Assembly (NCBI RefSeq): GCF_002303925.1
Contig: NZ_MRCS01000011.1
Span: forward strand, 1-64,000
DNA: 64,000 nt
Direction: 5' to 3'
Source: Pseudomonas sp. ACN8
GTDB lineage: Bacteria; Pseudomonadota; Gammaproteobacteria; Pseudomonadales; Pseudomonadaceae
A model generated the notes under the pieces. It saw nothing but the letters and a program-made list of their open reading frames with translations, ran no database searches and was not told the DNA's origin. Both the position numbers and the translations under genes were made by a program. This document shows positions 25,079 to 34,543 of the stretch, one piece after another (the stretch's first letter is position 1; each line of letters opens with the position of its first letter).

Positions 25079-27496
25079 TCAGAACAACACCTTCGCCACA
25101 TCCGCAAACCGCTTGGCGAAGTGCACGGTGATGCCTTCCTTCAGATACTCCGGCAGCTCCTCGAAATTGCCCTGGTTCGCCTCCGGCAGAATCAGTTCGA
25201 AAATCTTCTGTCGCCGCGCCGCAATCACTTTTTCCCGCACGCCGCCAATCGGCAGTACATGCCCGGTCAACGTCAGTTCTCCGGTCATGGCCACGCCTTT
25301 TTTCGGTGGCTGATTGCGCGCCAGCGAAAGCAGGGCACTGGCCATGGTCACGCCGGCGCTCGGGCCGTCTTTCGGCGTGGCGCCTTCCGGTACGTGCAGG
25401 TGGACGAAGGCTTCGTCGAAGAACTTCGGATCGCCGCCATAGGACTTCAGGTGCGAGCTGACGTAGCTGTAGGCGATTTCCGCCGACTCCTTCATCACAT
25501 CACCCAACTGCCCGGTGAGTTTGAAGCCACGGTTGAGGGTGTGGATGCGCGTGGCTTCGATCGGCAGGGTCGCGCCACCCATGCTGGTCCAGGCAAGGCC
25601 GGTGATCACGCCGACACCCGACAGCACCTGTTCGTTGCGGAACACCGGTTTGCCGAGGGACGCCTCGAGGTCCTTCGGGCCGAGCTTGATCACGGCTTTC
25701 GGCTCGTCGAGCAGTTTCATCACCGCTTTGCGCACCAGTTTGCCAAGGTTTTTTTCCAGCTGGCGCACGCCGGCTTCACGGGCGTAACCGTCAACCAACG
25801 CCTTGAGCGCACTGTCGCTGATGCTCAGGCTGCCCTTGGATACGCCGGCTTTTTCAAGCTGCTTGGGCCACAGGTGACGCTTGGCGATGGCGACTTTTTC
25901 TTCGGTGATGTAGCCCGACAGGCGTATCACTTCCATCCGGTCCAGCAACGGGCCGGGGATCGAATCGAGGGTGTTGGCGGTGCAGATGAACAGCACTTTC
26001 GACAGGTCCATCCGCAGATCCAGATAGTGGTCGAGGAATTCGACGTTCTGCTCTGGATCCAGGGTTTCCAGCAGCGCCGAGGCCGGGTCGCCCTGGTAGC
26101 TCTGGCCCATCTTGTCGATTTCGTCGAGCATGATCACCGGGTTCATCACTTCGACGTCTTTCAACGCTTGCACCAGTTTGCCCGGCTGTGCGCCGATGTA
26201 GGTGCGGCGATGGCCCTTGATCTCGGCTTCGTCGCGCATGCCGCCGACGCTGAAGCGGTAGAACGGCCGGCCCAGGGATTCGGCAATGGATTTGCCGACG
26301 CTGGTTTTACCAACGCCCGGCGGCCCCACCAGCAGTACGATGGAACCGCTGATCTCGCCCTTATAGGCGCCGACCGCGAGGAATTCGAGGATGCGGTCCT
26401 TGATGTCGTCGAGGCCGGCGTGGTGTTTGTCCAGCACCTTGCGCGCGTGCTTGAGGTCGAGTTTGTCCTCGCCGTACACGCCCCACGGCACCGAGGTCGC
26501 CCAGTCGATGTAATTGCGGGTCACCGCATATTCCGGCGAACCGGTTTCGAGGATCGACAGTTTGTTCATTTCTTCTTCGAGGCGTTTCTGCACCTGCGCC
26601 GGCAGGACTTTACCCACCAGCCGCTGCTCGAACTGTTCGAGGTCGGCGCTGCGGTCGTCCTTGGTCAGCCCCAGCTCCTGCTGGATGACCTTGAGTTGTT
26701 CCTTGAGGAAGAACTCGCGCTGATGTTCACCGATCTTGCGGTTAACTTCGGCAGAAATCTCTTTTTGCAGGCGCGCGACTTCGACTTCCTTGCGCAGCAT
26801 CGGCAGGACTTTTTCCATGCGCTTGAGCATCGGCACGCAGTCGAGCACTTCCTGCAGCTCACTGCCGGTGGCCGAAGTGAGCGCGGCGGCGAAATCGGTC
26901 AGCGGCGACGGATCGTTGGGGCTGAAGCGGTTGAGGTAGTTCTTCAACTCTTCGCTGTACAGCGGGTTGAGCGGCAGCAGTTCCTTGATCGCATTGATCA
27001 GCGCCATGCCGTAGGCCTTGACCTCGTCGGTCGGCTCGGTGGGCTGGTGCGGGTATTCGACTTCCACCAGGTACGGCGGGCGGTGGTGCTTGAGCCAGGT
27101 CTTGAGGCGTACGCGGGTCAGGCCCTGGGCGACGAATTGCAGCTTGCCGTTCTCGCGACTGGCGTGGTGCACCTTGACCAGGGTGCCGTAGAGCGGCAGG
27201 GCCGAGGTGTCGAAGTGGCGCGGGTCTTCCTGGGGCGTGTCCATGTAGAACAGGGCCAGGCAATGGTGTTCGGACTTGGCCACCAGGTCCAGGGTCTCGG
27301 CCCACGGCTCTTCGTTGACGATGACCGGCAGGACCTGGGCCGGGAAGAACGGTCGGTTGTGGATCGGGATGATGTAGACCTTGTCCGGCAGGTTTTGGCC
27401 AGGCAGGGCCAGGCCTTTGCCAGGTTTGTGCTGCGGGGCGTTTTCCGGATCGGCGTATTCGCTTGGGTCTTCGGGGAATTCCTGCTGGTCGCTCAT
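25079..27496 (-). CDS. asrA: Lon-family ATP-dependent protease (AsrA-like)
   Basis: This 805-aa cytoplasmic protease has an N-terminal LonN substrate-binding domain (about 38-245), an AAA+ module with Walker A Lys397 (VGPPGVGKTS) and Walker B IMLDEIDK, and a serine-lysine protease domain with Ser713 (DGPSAGVTM) and Lys756 (REKVIAAR). It is a second Lon-type protein distinct from housekeeping Lon; P. aeruginosa AsrA, which affects the heat-shock response, is the closest described case I know. Start ATG 27496 (MSDQQEFPED). It is transcribed alone, flanked by REPINs. Confidence 0.9.
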   Translation of the reverse strand: MSDQQEFPEDPSEYADPENAPQHKPGKGLALPGQNLPDKVYIIPIHNRPFFPAQVLPVIVNEEPWAETLDLVAKSEHHCLALFYMDTPQEDPRHFDTSALPLYGTLVKVHHASRENGKLQFVAQGLTRVRLKTWLKHHRPPYLVEVEYPHQPTEPTDEVKAYGMALINAIKELLPLNPLYSEELKNYLNRFSPNDPSPLTDFAAALTSATGSELQEVLDCVPMLKRMEKVLPMLRKEVEVARLQKEISAEVNRKIGEHQREFFLKEQLKVIQQELGLTKDDRSADLEQFEQRLVGKVLPAQVQKRLEEEMNKLSILETGSPEYAVTRNYIDWATSVPWGVYGEDKLDLKHARKVLDKHHAGLDDIKDRILEFLAVGAYKGEISGSIVLLVGPPGVGKTSVGKSIAESLGRPFYRFSVGGMRDEAEIKGHRRTYIGAQPGKLVQALKDVEVMNPVIMLDEIDKMGQSYQGDPASALLETLDPEQNVEFLDHYLDLRMDLSKVLFICTANTLDSIPGPLLDRMEVIRLSGYITEEKVAIAKRHLWPKQLEKAGVSKGSLSISDSALKALVDGYAREAGVRQLEKNLGKLVRKAVMKLLDEPKAVIKLGPKDLEASLGKPVFRNEQVLSGVGVITGLAWTSMGGATLPIEATRIHTLNRGFKLTGQLGDVMKESAEIAYSYVSSHLKSYGGDPKFFDEAFVHLHVPEGATPKDGPSAGVTMASALLSLARNQPPKKGVAMTGELTLTGHVLPIGGVREKVIAARRQKIFELILPEANQGNFEELPEYLKEGITVHFAKRFADVAKVLF

Positions 27497-27637
27497 GGGG
27501 GCACCTGCGCAATGGGTATGGGTCTTAGATGGGGCAGGTTGGCGGTGGTTTCAACGGTCATTTTCTGCGAAGCCGTGTTTCAAAGGCGTGTTCAGCGCAC
27601 AGACAGGTTAGCTGGGATTCGGCGCGACACCGTTCAA

Positions 27638-27722
27638 CTGTAGGAGCGAGCCTGCTCGCGATGGTGTGTCAGTCGGCATCAATTTGGCTGACACACCATC
27701 GCGAGCAGGCTCGCTCCTACAA
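27638..27722. repeat. REPIN with an almost fully paired centre
   Basis: CTGTAGGAGCGAGCCTGCTC and its inverse, but here the pairing continues inward through GCGATGGTGTGTCAG / CTGACACACCATCGC. The 85-bp element is therefore one long hairpin with a 15-nt loop. Confidence 0.9.
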
Positions 27723-27740
27723 TGGGACGATGGTGACCAT

Positions 27741-27773
27741 AAAAAAGGCGACGCCTGTGAGGGCGTCGCCTTT
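27741..27773 (-). terminator. Rho-independent terminator of gcd
   Basis: On the minus strand AAAGGCGACGCC and GGCGTCGCCTTT form a 12-bp stem (27762-27773 with 27744-27755) with a 6-nt loop, followed by a run of T (27746-27741). It lies about 20 bp after the gcd stop. Confidence 0.92.
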
Positions 27774-27793
27774 GTTTTGACTGCCGCTAAAAC

Positions 27794-30205
27794 TTACTCG
27801 GACAGTTTGTACGCAATCACATAGTCACCCATCTTGGTGCCCAGTGAGCCGTGGCCCCCGACGACCAGCAGCACGTACTGCTTGCCGTCCTTGCCGGTGT
27901 AGGTCATTGGCGTAGCCTGACCGCCAGCCGGCAGGCGCGACTTCCAAAGCTCGTTGCCGGTGTTGACGTCATAGGCGCGCAGGTATTGATCCAGCGTGCC
28001 GCTGAGGAAGCCGACGCCGCCGGCGGTGACTATCGAACCGCCCATGCTTGGCACGCCGAGTGGCAGGCCGATAGGCAATGGCGAGCTGTCGCGGCTGGTG
28101 CCGTTCTTGCGTTTCCACACGACTTTGCTGGTGGTCAGGTCAATGCCGGCCACATAGCCCCAGGCCGGAGCCTGGCACGGTACGCCGAACGGCGACATGA
28201 ACGGGTGCATGATCACCGCATAAGGTGCACCCGTGTTCGGTTGCACGCCCGCGGTTTCGCTCTCGCGCTTGCTGCCGGCCGCGACTTCGGCGCGGGGCAC
28301 CATTTTCGAGACGAAGGCCATGTAGTTCGGGCTGGTGAAGAGCATCTGGCGAACCGGGTCGACCGAAACGCCGCCCCAGTTGAAGACGCCGACGTTACCC
28401 GGATAGATCAGGCTGCCCTGTTCCGACGGCGGGGTGTACTGGCCTTCGTAACGCAGTTCCTTGAACTGGATGCGGCACAGCATCTGGTCAAACGGGCTGG
28501 CGCCCCACATGGCTTTTTCGGTCAGTTCCGGGGCCAGCAGGTTCAGGTCCGAACGGGCCTGGGTCGGCGCGGTGTGGTCACCTTTCACGGCGCCTTGCGG
28601 TACCGGGATTTCCTTGATCGGGATGATCGGCGTGCCGTCACGACGGTCGAGGACGTACAGGCTGCCTTGCTTGGTCGGCTGGATCACAGCCGGCTTGATG
28701 CCGTCGGCGGTTTTCATGTCCAGCAGGGTTGGCTGGCTGCCGACGTCCATGTCCCACAGGTCGTGGTGAGTGAACTGGTAGTTCCAGCGCACCTTGCCGG
28801 TGGCCAGATCCAGCGCGACCAGGCCGGCACTGAATTTCTCGGCGCCCGGGGTGCGGTCTGCGCCCCACTGGTCAGGGGTCTGGTTGCCCAGTGGCAGGTA
28901 GACCATGCCGAGTTTCTCGTCGACGCTGGCCAGCGACCACATGTTGGCCGAGTTGCGGCTGTAGTGCTCGCCCTCTGGCAGCGGTTCGGTCGCGTCGGGA
29001 TTGTTGCTGTCCCAGTTCCACACCAAATGGCCGTCGTGTACGTCAAAGGCACGGATCACGCCGGATGGCTCGTTGGTCGACTCGTTGTCGGTGACGTGGC
29101 CGCCCATGATCACCAGATCGCGGGTGATCGCTGCCGGCGAGGTTGCGTAGTAGCCACCGGGGGTGAATGGTCCGATGCCTTGAGTCAGGTCAACCACACC
29201 GTTTTTACCGAAACCTTCGCAGACCTTGCCGGTGTCGGCGTTGAGCGCGATCAGGCGTGCATCGGCGGTTGGCAGGTACAGACGACGCGGGCAGGCCTGG
29301 GCGACGGCTTTGCCGGCCTCGGAAATCACTGCCGAAGCAGCGTTTTCAGACTTGGCGTAGGCCGCTTCGTCGTAGTACGACACGCCACGGCAGGTCATGT
29401 GGGCGAAGCCCTTGAAGCCCACCGGGCTCTTGATCTGCGGGTCGAAACGCCACAGTTCCTTGCCGGTGTCCGGGTCCAGCGCCAGCACCCTGCTATGGGC
29501 GGTGCAGGCATAGAGCATGCCGTTGGCCTTGAGTGGGGTGTTTTCGTTGGTCAGCTCCACCGGATCATCGGCGGTTGGCAGATCGCCGGTCTGGATGCGC
29601 CAGGCTTCTTGCAGCTTGCCGACGTTGGCCGGGGTGATCTGCTTGAGCGGCGAGTAGCGGTCACCGAATTCGCTGCGGCCATAGGCCTGCCAGTCGCCTT
29701 CGGGCATTTGCGGTGCAGCGCTGGTCATGTCAGCCGAGTCACGACCCAGTTCGCCCAAGGTCTCGCCCGGATGGGTGAACTGGCTGGCCGCGGCGGTGGC
29801 GCCGGCCAGGACCACGGCCACGCTCAAGGCACCGGTGCCCAGGGGGGCAGGGCCGTTGATCAGCAATGGACGACGGAACCACGGCAGCAGCATCACTACA
29901 CCGAGAGCAAACCACAGCGCCAGGCGCGGCACCAGTTGCCACCAGTCCAGGCCGACTTCCCATAGCGCCCAAACAGTACTGGCGAACAGCACCAGTGCGT
30001 ACAGGCCCAGCGCCGCACGGCGGGCGGCGATCAGCAACACGCCACTCAGCGCGATGCCGATACCGGCCAGCAGGTAATACAGCGAGCCGCCAAGCATGCT
30101 CAGCTTGATCCCCCCGGCCAGCATGGCCAGGCCCATCAGTAGAAGCAGAATGCCGAGCAGGGTCGGCCATAGACGGCTTCGACTCGAGGCACTATCAGTG
30201 CTCAT
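27794..30205 (-). CDS. gcd: Membrane-bound PQQ-dependent glucose dehydrogenase
   Basis: This 803-aa inner-membrane quinoprotein oxidises glucose to gluconate in the periplasm and passes electrons to ubiquinone. Residues 1-145 hold five membrane helices. The rest is the eight-bladed PQQ propeller, with QTPDQWGADRTPG and HHDLWDMDVGSQPT around the cofactor and a C-terminal blade GNELWKSRLPAGGQATPMTY. The family also includes quinate/shikimate dehydrogenases, but the OprB porin gene next to it favours glucose. Start ATG 30205. It ends at a strong terminator. oprB is upstream on the same strand, 214 bp away across a REPIN. Confidence 0.92.
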   Translation of the reverse strand: MSTDSASSRSRLWPTLLGILLLLMGLAMLAGGIKLSMLGGSLYYLLAGIGIALSGVLLIAARRAALGLYALVLFASTVWALWEVGLDWWQLVPRLALWFALGVVMLLPWFRRPLLINGPAPLGTGALSVAVVLAGATAAASQFTHPGETLGELGRDSADMTSAAPQMPEGDWQAYGRSEFGDRYSPLKQITPANVGKLQEAWRIQTGDLPTADDPVELTNENTPLKANGMLYACTAHSRVLALDPDTGKELWRFDPQIKSPVGFKGFAHMTCRGVSYYDEAAYAKSENAASAVISEAGKAVAQACPRRLYLPTADARLIALNADTGKVCEGFGKNGVVDLTQGIGPFTPGGYYATSPAAITRDLVIMGGHVTDNESTNEPSGVIRAFDVHDGHLVWNWDSNNPDATEPLPEGEHYSRNSANMWSLASVDEKLGMVYLPLGNQTPDQWGADRTPGAEKFSAGLVALDLATGKVRWNYQFTHHDLWDMDVGSQPTLLDMKTADGIKPAVIQPTKQGSLYVLDRRDGTPIIPIKEIPVPQGAVKGDHTAPTQARSDLNLLAPELTEKAMWGASPFDQMLCRIQFKELRYEGQYTPPSEQGSLIYPGNVGVFNWGGVSVDPVRQMLFTSPNYMAFVSKMVPRAEVAAGSKRESETAGVQPNTGAPYAVIMHPFMSPFGVPCQAPAWGYVAGIDLTTSKVVWKRKNGTSRDSSPLPIGLPLGVPSMGGSIVTAGGVGFLSGTLDQYLRAYDVNTGNELWKSRLPAGGQATPMTYTGKDGKQYVLLVVGGHGSLGTKMGDYVIAYKLSE

Positions 30206-30310
30206 AGTGTGATTCTCCGTGACGTTTCAAGTAGTCCTGCGCAAGTTCACTGTAGATGACGATCCGGCGCGGGCATGGTTCAGATAAATCGATTCAGTTG
30301 ACGCATACCC

Positions 30311-30402
30311 CTGTAGGAGTGAGCCTGCTCGCGATAGCGGTGGGTCAGGCAACATCAATGTTGGCTGTGATGGCCTCATCGCGAGCAGGCTCGCTCCTAC
30401 AG
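30311..30402. repeat. REPIN, GTAGG outside
   Basis: CTGTAGGAGTGAGCCTGCTC (one base off) at the left and GAGCAGGCTCGCTCCTACAG at the right. It lies just 3' of oprB in the gcd-oprB gap; T-rich sequence follows, so it may act as a weak oprB terminator. Confidence 0.85.
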
Positions 30403-30419
30403 GGTTTTTTCGGTGTTTT

Positions 30420-31802
30420 TTAGAACGAGGACTGGACCTTGATCCCGCCGATCAGCGCGTCATCGACCTCGTTCACGCCACCGGGATGGCGGATGTATTG
30501 CAGGTTCGGGCGCACGGTCAGCCAATGGGTCACGTGCACGCCGTAATAGAGTTCGGCGCTGTATTCGGTGTCCTGGGGCGGCAGGTAGGACGGATCGTCG
30601 TAGTCGAAGACGACATTGGCCTGGTTGGTCGCCTCGGCATTCTTGCGAAAGGCCGGATTGACGTGAACGCGGGCCATGGCGAAACCGATGTCGTCCCGGG
30701 CGCGCGCGTCGAACGGGCCTTTGTAGACAAGGCCCGCCTGGACGTAGTTGTCGATGGCGTTGGTCTTCTTGTCGTGCATCGTGCCGTTGGCGAACAGGCT
30801 CAGGCCCCGGGAGTGGTCACTGGCGAGGCTGGTGACTTGCTGCTGAAGGCCCAGCCACACGCCGTGTTTGCTCGACGCGCTGCGATAGGCTTCGCCACTC
30901 AGGGCGGCAGGCTGGCCATTGCTGTCCTTGTAGACGTCGGTGGCGCTGGCGCTGCTGTAGTAGTAACCGGCGCGGTATTCACCCGGCAGGCCGTTGAGTT
31001 TCGGCGTCCACACCAGCTCCACCGGTACGACTGCGCCCTGGGTGCCGCTGCCGCTGAGCTTGAAACCGTTGTCGCGGTCAAGGTTCGACGGGTTCTGCTC
31101 GTACGCGCCGATCTGTGCATAAAGCTCTGGCGTCAGGTGATATTTGACCCGCATCGCCCACTGGCTGACCGGCCAGTTGTACCAAATGTCGCCCGCCCAG
31201 TTGCCGACCTGGGAGCCGCAGAACGCCAGGTTCTGGAAGTCGCAGGGGAAGCTGTTGAAGTCTTCGCCTTCGCCGAATCGGCCGACCTTGATGTCGAGTC
31301 TTTCATCGAGGAACTTCTGTTGATACCACATCTGCGTCAGGCGCCAGGTCTGGCCGCGGCCCCAGACTTCCTGCGCCGAGGTGAAGCCGCCGACACGCGG
31401 GTCGTTGATGCGGTCGTTGCTGATGTTGTTGCCGCTGCGTTCGGTGATGGTCAACTGGAACTCGGCGTCGTCCCATCCGAGGATCTTCTGCAAGTCCAGG
31501 TGAGTACCCAGGGCGAACTGGTCGCTGTAGCGCGCGGTGCGGTCATGGTCGTAGCCGCCGTGAAGATTGCTGCCCATTTCACCGGTGTAGTCGACTTTGA
31601 AGTCGTAGCCTTTTTCCGCGAGTTCTGTGCGAGTGCCGTTCCAGTCGCCGAGCATCCACGGTGAATCGCTATCGAAGGCCGGCGCCGCCTGAACATAGGT
31701 GGCAAGGCCCAGCGCGGTGAGGCCGCCGATCAGGGGCAGGACGTTTCGGTGGACAGCAGCTGCAAAGACAGCGCTGTCTCGCAAGGATTTGAAGTCAGGC
31801 AT
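30420..31802 (-). CDS. oprB: OprB-family carbohydrate-selective outer-membrane porin
   Basis: This 460-aa outer-membrane beta-barrel has a long signal region ending TYVQAAPAF (about residue 40). The OprB hallmarks are the N-terminal SPWMLGDWNGTRTELAEKG block, the many alternating aromatic strands and a terminal Phe (KVQSSF). It lets glucose reach the periplasm, where Gcd oxidises it, so the two neighbours form one uptake and oxidation route. Start ATG 31802. In P. putida a gcd-oprB pair has the same order. Confidence 0.92.
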   Translation of the reverse strand: MPDFKSLRDSAVFAAAVHRNVLPLIGGLTALGLATYVQAAPAFDSDSPWMLGDWNGTRTELAEKGYDFKVDYTGEMGSNLHGGYDHDRTARYSDQFALGTHLDLQKILGWDDAEFQLTITERSGNNISNDRINDPRVGGFTSAQEVWGRGQTWRLTQMWYQQKFLDERLDIKVGRFGEGEDFNSFPCDFQNLAFCGSQVGNWAGDIWYNWPVSQWAMRVKYHLTPELYAQIGAYEQNPSNLDRDNGFKLSGSGTQGAVVPVELVWTPKLNGLPGEYRAGYYYSSASATDVYKDSNGQPAALSGEAYRSASSKHGVWLGLQQQVTSLASDHSRGLSLFANGTMHDKKTNAIDNYVQAGLVYKGPFDARARDDIGFAMARVHVNPAFRKNAEATNQANVVFDYDDPSYLPPQDTEYSAELYYGVHVTHWLTVRPNLQYIRHPGGVNEVDDALIGGIKVQSSF

Positions 31803-32172
31803 AGAGACGGAGTTCTTGATCTTTTTCTGGGGATAAACGGAAAGCAGCAGGCGTGAAGCGAAAGCAGAAGCGTTTCAGCAGGCAGCGGGGCGCAAGGATA
31901 ATGATCTGTTACAAATAGAGAAAGTGCTTTCGCTGACATGCAGCCTTTCGGATTTTGTAACAGTCAGCTCGTTGTAGGAGCGAGCTTGCTCGCGATGGTC
32001 GTGAACGATAACGCGTCAAACCAGATACCCAGCGGCGTCGTTGCGTTTTTCGCGAGCAAGCTCGCTCCTACAGGATTCCAGGATCACCTACATTTAACAG
32101 ATCGCTTCCACCCAACGAAACCCTCGGCTAAGGTGCGCGACTTCCAATTCACACTCTGCTCGAAGGCCCGGC
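31803..32172. other. Intergenic region between oprB and the VF530 gene
   Basis: This 370-bp divergent gap holds the oprB leader (A-rich on the minus strand, 31803-31830), an AT-rich stretch near 31895-31930 that probably contains promoters, and a REPIN at 31973-32072. I see no coding sequence in it and no operator that I can name. Confidence 0.6.
31973..32072. repeat. REPIN, GTAGG outside
   Basis: TGTAGGAGCGAGCTTGCTCG at the left and CGAGCAAGCTCGCTCCTACA at the right. The spacer begins GGTCGTGAACGATAACGCG, the inverse of the CGTTATCGTTCACGACC block found in the copy at 10624-10737. Confidence 0.87.
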
Positions 32173-32403
32173 ATGACCGAACACAACACCGATCCGTTGC
32201 ATGGCGTGACGCTGGAACAGATCCTCAACGCGCTGGTTGAACACTACGAGTGGTCGGGGCTGGCCGAGCGCATCGATATCCGCTGCTTCAAGAGCGAACC
32301 GAGCATCAAGTCAAGCCTGACGTTCCTGCGCAAGACCCCGTGGGCGCGGGAGAAGGTCGAACGCTTGTATGTGAAGTTGATGCGCACTAAACGACCGCTT
32401 TGA
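32173..32403 (+). CDS. VF530 family DNA-binding protein
   Basis: This small 76-aa protein has the VF530 fold signature: [20 protein letters not shown], then [20 protein letters not shown] and a basic end. The family was named from a Vibrio structure and is thought to bind DNA; its cellular role is not known. Start ATG 32173. The next gene begins 2 bp after its stop, so the two are co-transcribed. Confidence 0.88.
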   Translation: MTEHNTDPLHGVTLEQILNALVEHYEWSGLAERIDIRCFKSEPSIKSSLTFLRKTPWAREKVERLYVKLMRTKRPL

Positions 32404-32405
32404 AC

Positions 32406-33065
32406 ATGGTCAATCCGCCCGGCTTACGCCGTCGTTTTGTGGCGGTGGCTGCCATGCTCGGCTGGGCGGGATTGAGCATCCAGATGTACCTGATTTTCCA
32501 TTCACGCTGGACGCTGGGCGCCAGCCTGATCGGCGGGCTGGTGAGTTTTTTCAGCTATTTCACCGTGCTGAGCAACACCCTGGTGGCGACCGTGCTGACC
32601 TGCGAATGGACATCCCGCGAGTCAGCCGCGCGTCGCTGGTTCCTGCAGCCCTGGGTCAGCAGTGGGATTGCCGTGAGCATCGCCGTGGTGAGCCTGGCGT
32701 ACAACCTGCTGCTGCGCCACTTGTGGCACCCCGAGGGTTGGCAATGGCTGGCCGATGAGCTGTTGCACGACATCATGCCGCTGCTGTTCCTGGGGTATTG
32801 GTGGCGGTGTGTGCCCAAGGGCACATTACGCGGGTGGCATATCGCGCCGTGGGTGATTTATCCACTGCTGTATTTCGCCTATTCACTGTTGCGCGGGCAT
32901 CTGCTGGCGGTTTACCCGTATCCGTTCATCGATGTCGACAAGCTGGGTTATCCACAGGTGTTCATCAATGCCGGCGGGTTGTTGGCGGGGTTTGTGGTGA
33001 TTGCGTTGCTGGTGATCGGGCTGGATCGGTGGCTTGGGTCTCGTACCAAGAGTCAGCGTTTGTAG
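32406..33065 (+). CDS. Pr6Pr family integral membrane protein
   Basis: This 219-aa inner-membrane protein has six predicted helices. Helix 1 is VAVAAMLGWAGLSIQMYLIF; later come SFFSYFTVLSNTLVA, LLHDIMPLLFLGYWW and PWVIYPLLYFAYSL. The SYFTVLSN and HDIMPL motifs match the Pr6Pr (FAR-17a/AIG1-like) group of uncharacterised six-helix proteins. The start chosen is ATG 32406; TTG 32400 would overlap the previous stop. No function can be given. Confidence 0.75.
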   Translation: MVNPPGLRRRFVAVAAMLGWAGLSIQMYLIFHSRWTLGASLIGGLVSFFSYFTVLSNTLVATVLTCEWTSRESAARRWFLQPWVSSGIAVSIAVVSLAYNLLLRHLWHPEGWQWLADELLHDIMPLLFLGYWWRCVPKGTLRGWHIAPWVIYPLLYFAYSLLRGHLLAVYPYPFIDVDKLGYPQVFINAGGLLAGFVVIALLVIGLDRWLGSRTKSQRL

Positions 33066-33080
33066 TGTCTGAGGCGCCGC

Positions 33081-33149
33081 CATCGCGAGCAAGCTCCCAC
33101 GTTGGATTGCGTACATCCGCCCTTTGTGGGAGCAAGCCTGCTCGCGAAG
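33081..33149. repeat. Short degraded REPIN (opposite arm order)
   Basis: CATCGCGAGCAAGCTCCCAC at the left lacks part of the usual arm; TGTGGGAGCAAGCCTGCTCG at the right is complete apart from one base. The spacer is only about 25 bp. Confidence 0.75.
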
Positions 33150-33164
33150 AGGCCCGTGAGCAGG

Positions 33165-33947
33165 TCACTCCTCGTCGCTGTCAGCCAATTTCCAGTACCC
33201 CACCGCCTTGACGAACTGCTCGTCCAGCCCGTGTTCATCGAGCAACACCCGACGAATCTGCCGCGACACTTTGCTCTCGGTCGCCACCCAGGCGTACAGG
33301 CTACCGGCCGGCACCTGGATCTGGCGCGCGGTGGTCAGCAGGTTGTCCTTGCCTCCTTCGCGCAGCACCCAGATCACATTGACCTCGGCTGCACTGTGCA
33401 GCACTTGCTGCTCCTTGCCGTTTTCCACTTCGACGATCACCAGCGCACGGCGATTGGCCGCCAGGCCTTCCAGACGGCGGGCGATGGCGGGCAGGGCGGT
33501 TTCGTCGCCGATCAGCAAATAGCTGTCGAAGATGTCCGGCACGATCATCGAACCCCGTGGCCCGCCGATGTGCAGGAACTGCCCGGGTTGGGCCTGCGCC
33601 GCCCAGGTCGAGGCCGGGCCGTCGCCGTGCAGCACGAAGTCGATGTCCAGTTCCAGGGTATCGAGGTCGTAGCGGCGCGGGGTGTAGTCGCGCATCTCGG
33701 GCAGCGGACCGTTGTCCTTACCGGCGCCCAGCACCAGGGTTTCCAGGGCCGCCGCCTGCTCGGCGTTCTGCGGGAACAACAGTTTGACGTGATCGTCCGT
33801 GCCCAGGCTGACAAAACCTGCCAGCTCAGGGCCGCCGAGGGTAATCCTGCGCATGCGTGGAGTCAGGTCGACCACGCGCAACACCTCCAGGCGACGGCGT
33901 TTGATCTCATGCATGACGCGGTGAATGGTGGTGATCACTTCAGTCAT
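33165..33947 (-). CDS. Siderophore-interacting protein / ferric-chelate reductase (YqjH-like)
   Basis: This 260-aa cytoplasmic flavoprotein is of the SIP family. The N-terminal FAD-binding barrel holds RDYTPRRYD near residue 85, and the C-terminal NAD(P)H domain holds SYLLIGDETALPAIAR and AWVATESKVSRQIRR. Such enzymes reduce ferric siderophores to release Fe(II). Start ATG 33947. It overlaps the PadR regulator gene by 4 bp (ATGA), the same pairing as E. coli yqjI-yqjH, so it is probably under that regulator. Confidence 0.9.
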   Translation of the reverse strand: MTEVITTIHRVMHEIKRRRLEVLRVVDLTPRMRRITLGGPELAGFVSLGTDDHVKLLFPQNAEQAAALETLVLGAGKDNGPLPEMRDYTPRRYDLDTLELDIDFVLHGDGPASTWAAQAQPGQFLHIGGPRGSMIVPDIFDSYLLIGDETALPAIARRLEGLAANRRALVIVEVENGKEQQVLHSAAEVNVIWVLREGGKDNLLTTARQIQVPAGSLYAWVATESKVSRQIRRVLLDEHGLDEQFVKAVGYWKLADSDEE

Positions 33948-34519
33948 TCGGCTTTCTCCTGAACGGGTTGAACGGCGGGGCCGTCGACGATGGCCTTGGC
34001 GGTGTCGTTGAGCAGGTCACGTACCCGCAGGATCTCGTCAGGGCTCCAGCGCCCATGGTGCATTTGCAGGGCGTGGCGCAGGTTATGCACAGCCTCATGG
34101 ATTTCCGCCGGGCGATCATGGCCGCGCAGCGAACGCTTGCTGACGTCAATGCGCATCCGCACGCCATCCAGGGCAACGGCTTGCTCTTGCAGGAACAGAC
34201 GTCCGGCGTCGGTGATGGTGTAGCGTTTTTTTCCGCCTTCGGCGTCGCCCAGGATCAGTTCGCTTTCTTCCAGGAACGTCAGGGTCGGGTAGATCACGCC
34301 GGGGCTGGGGCAGTAGGCACCCTCGAACATGCCTTCGATCTGGCGGATCAGGTCGTAGCCATGGCACGGCTGCTCGGCGATCAATGCCGGCAGCAACAAC
34401 TTCAGATCGCCGGGGGCAAACACCCGGGGCCCGCGGCCGCCGCGTTCGCGGGCGGGGCGTTTCTCGAAGCCGTCACGACCGTTGCCGTGGTCGCGGTGGG
34501 GGGAATGATGGTCTCTCAT
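33944..34519 (-). CDS. PadR-family regulator with His-rich N-terminus (YqjI-like)
   Basis: This 191-aa protein starts with a His-rich arm (MRDHHSPHRDHGNG), followed by an Arg/Gly-rich link and a PadR winged helix (FAPGDLKLLLPALIAEQP, then SPGVIYPTLTFLEES and GKKRYTITDAGR). The C-terminal helices (HEAVHNLRHALQMHHG) form the dimerisation part and also hold histidines. E. coli YqjI has a similar metal-binding extension and is nickel-responsive, repressing the ferric reductase gene yqjH. Here the reductase gene overlaps directly downstream. Metal sensing is inferred. Confidence 0.87.
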   Translation of the reverse strand: MRDHHSPHRDHGNGRDGFEKRPARERGGRGPRVFAPGDLKLLLPALIAEQPCHGYDLIRQIEGMFEGAYCPSPGVIYPTLTFLEESELILGDAEGGKKRYTITDAGRLFLQEQAVALDGVRMRIDVSKRSLRGHDRPAEIHEAVHNLRHALQMHHGRWSPDEILRVRDLLNDTAKAIVDGPAVQPVQEKAE

Positions 34520-34543
34520 TTTTTGCTTTCTCTCGTCGCGTTT

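Noticed and set aside
24944..27643. 899-aa open frame opposite the AsrA-like protease gene
   Set aside because: It is longer than the real gene and so looks attractive, but it starts in a REP, is rich in Phe/Gln/Arg/His without domains, and lies over the Walker and catalytic motifs of the protease.
27851..29965. 704-aa open frame opposite gcd
   Set aside because: Mirror frame without motifs; gcd on the other strand is clear and has its own terminator.
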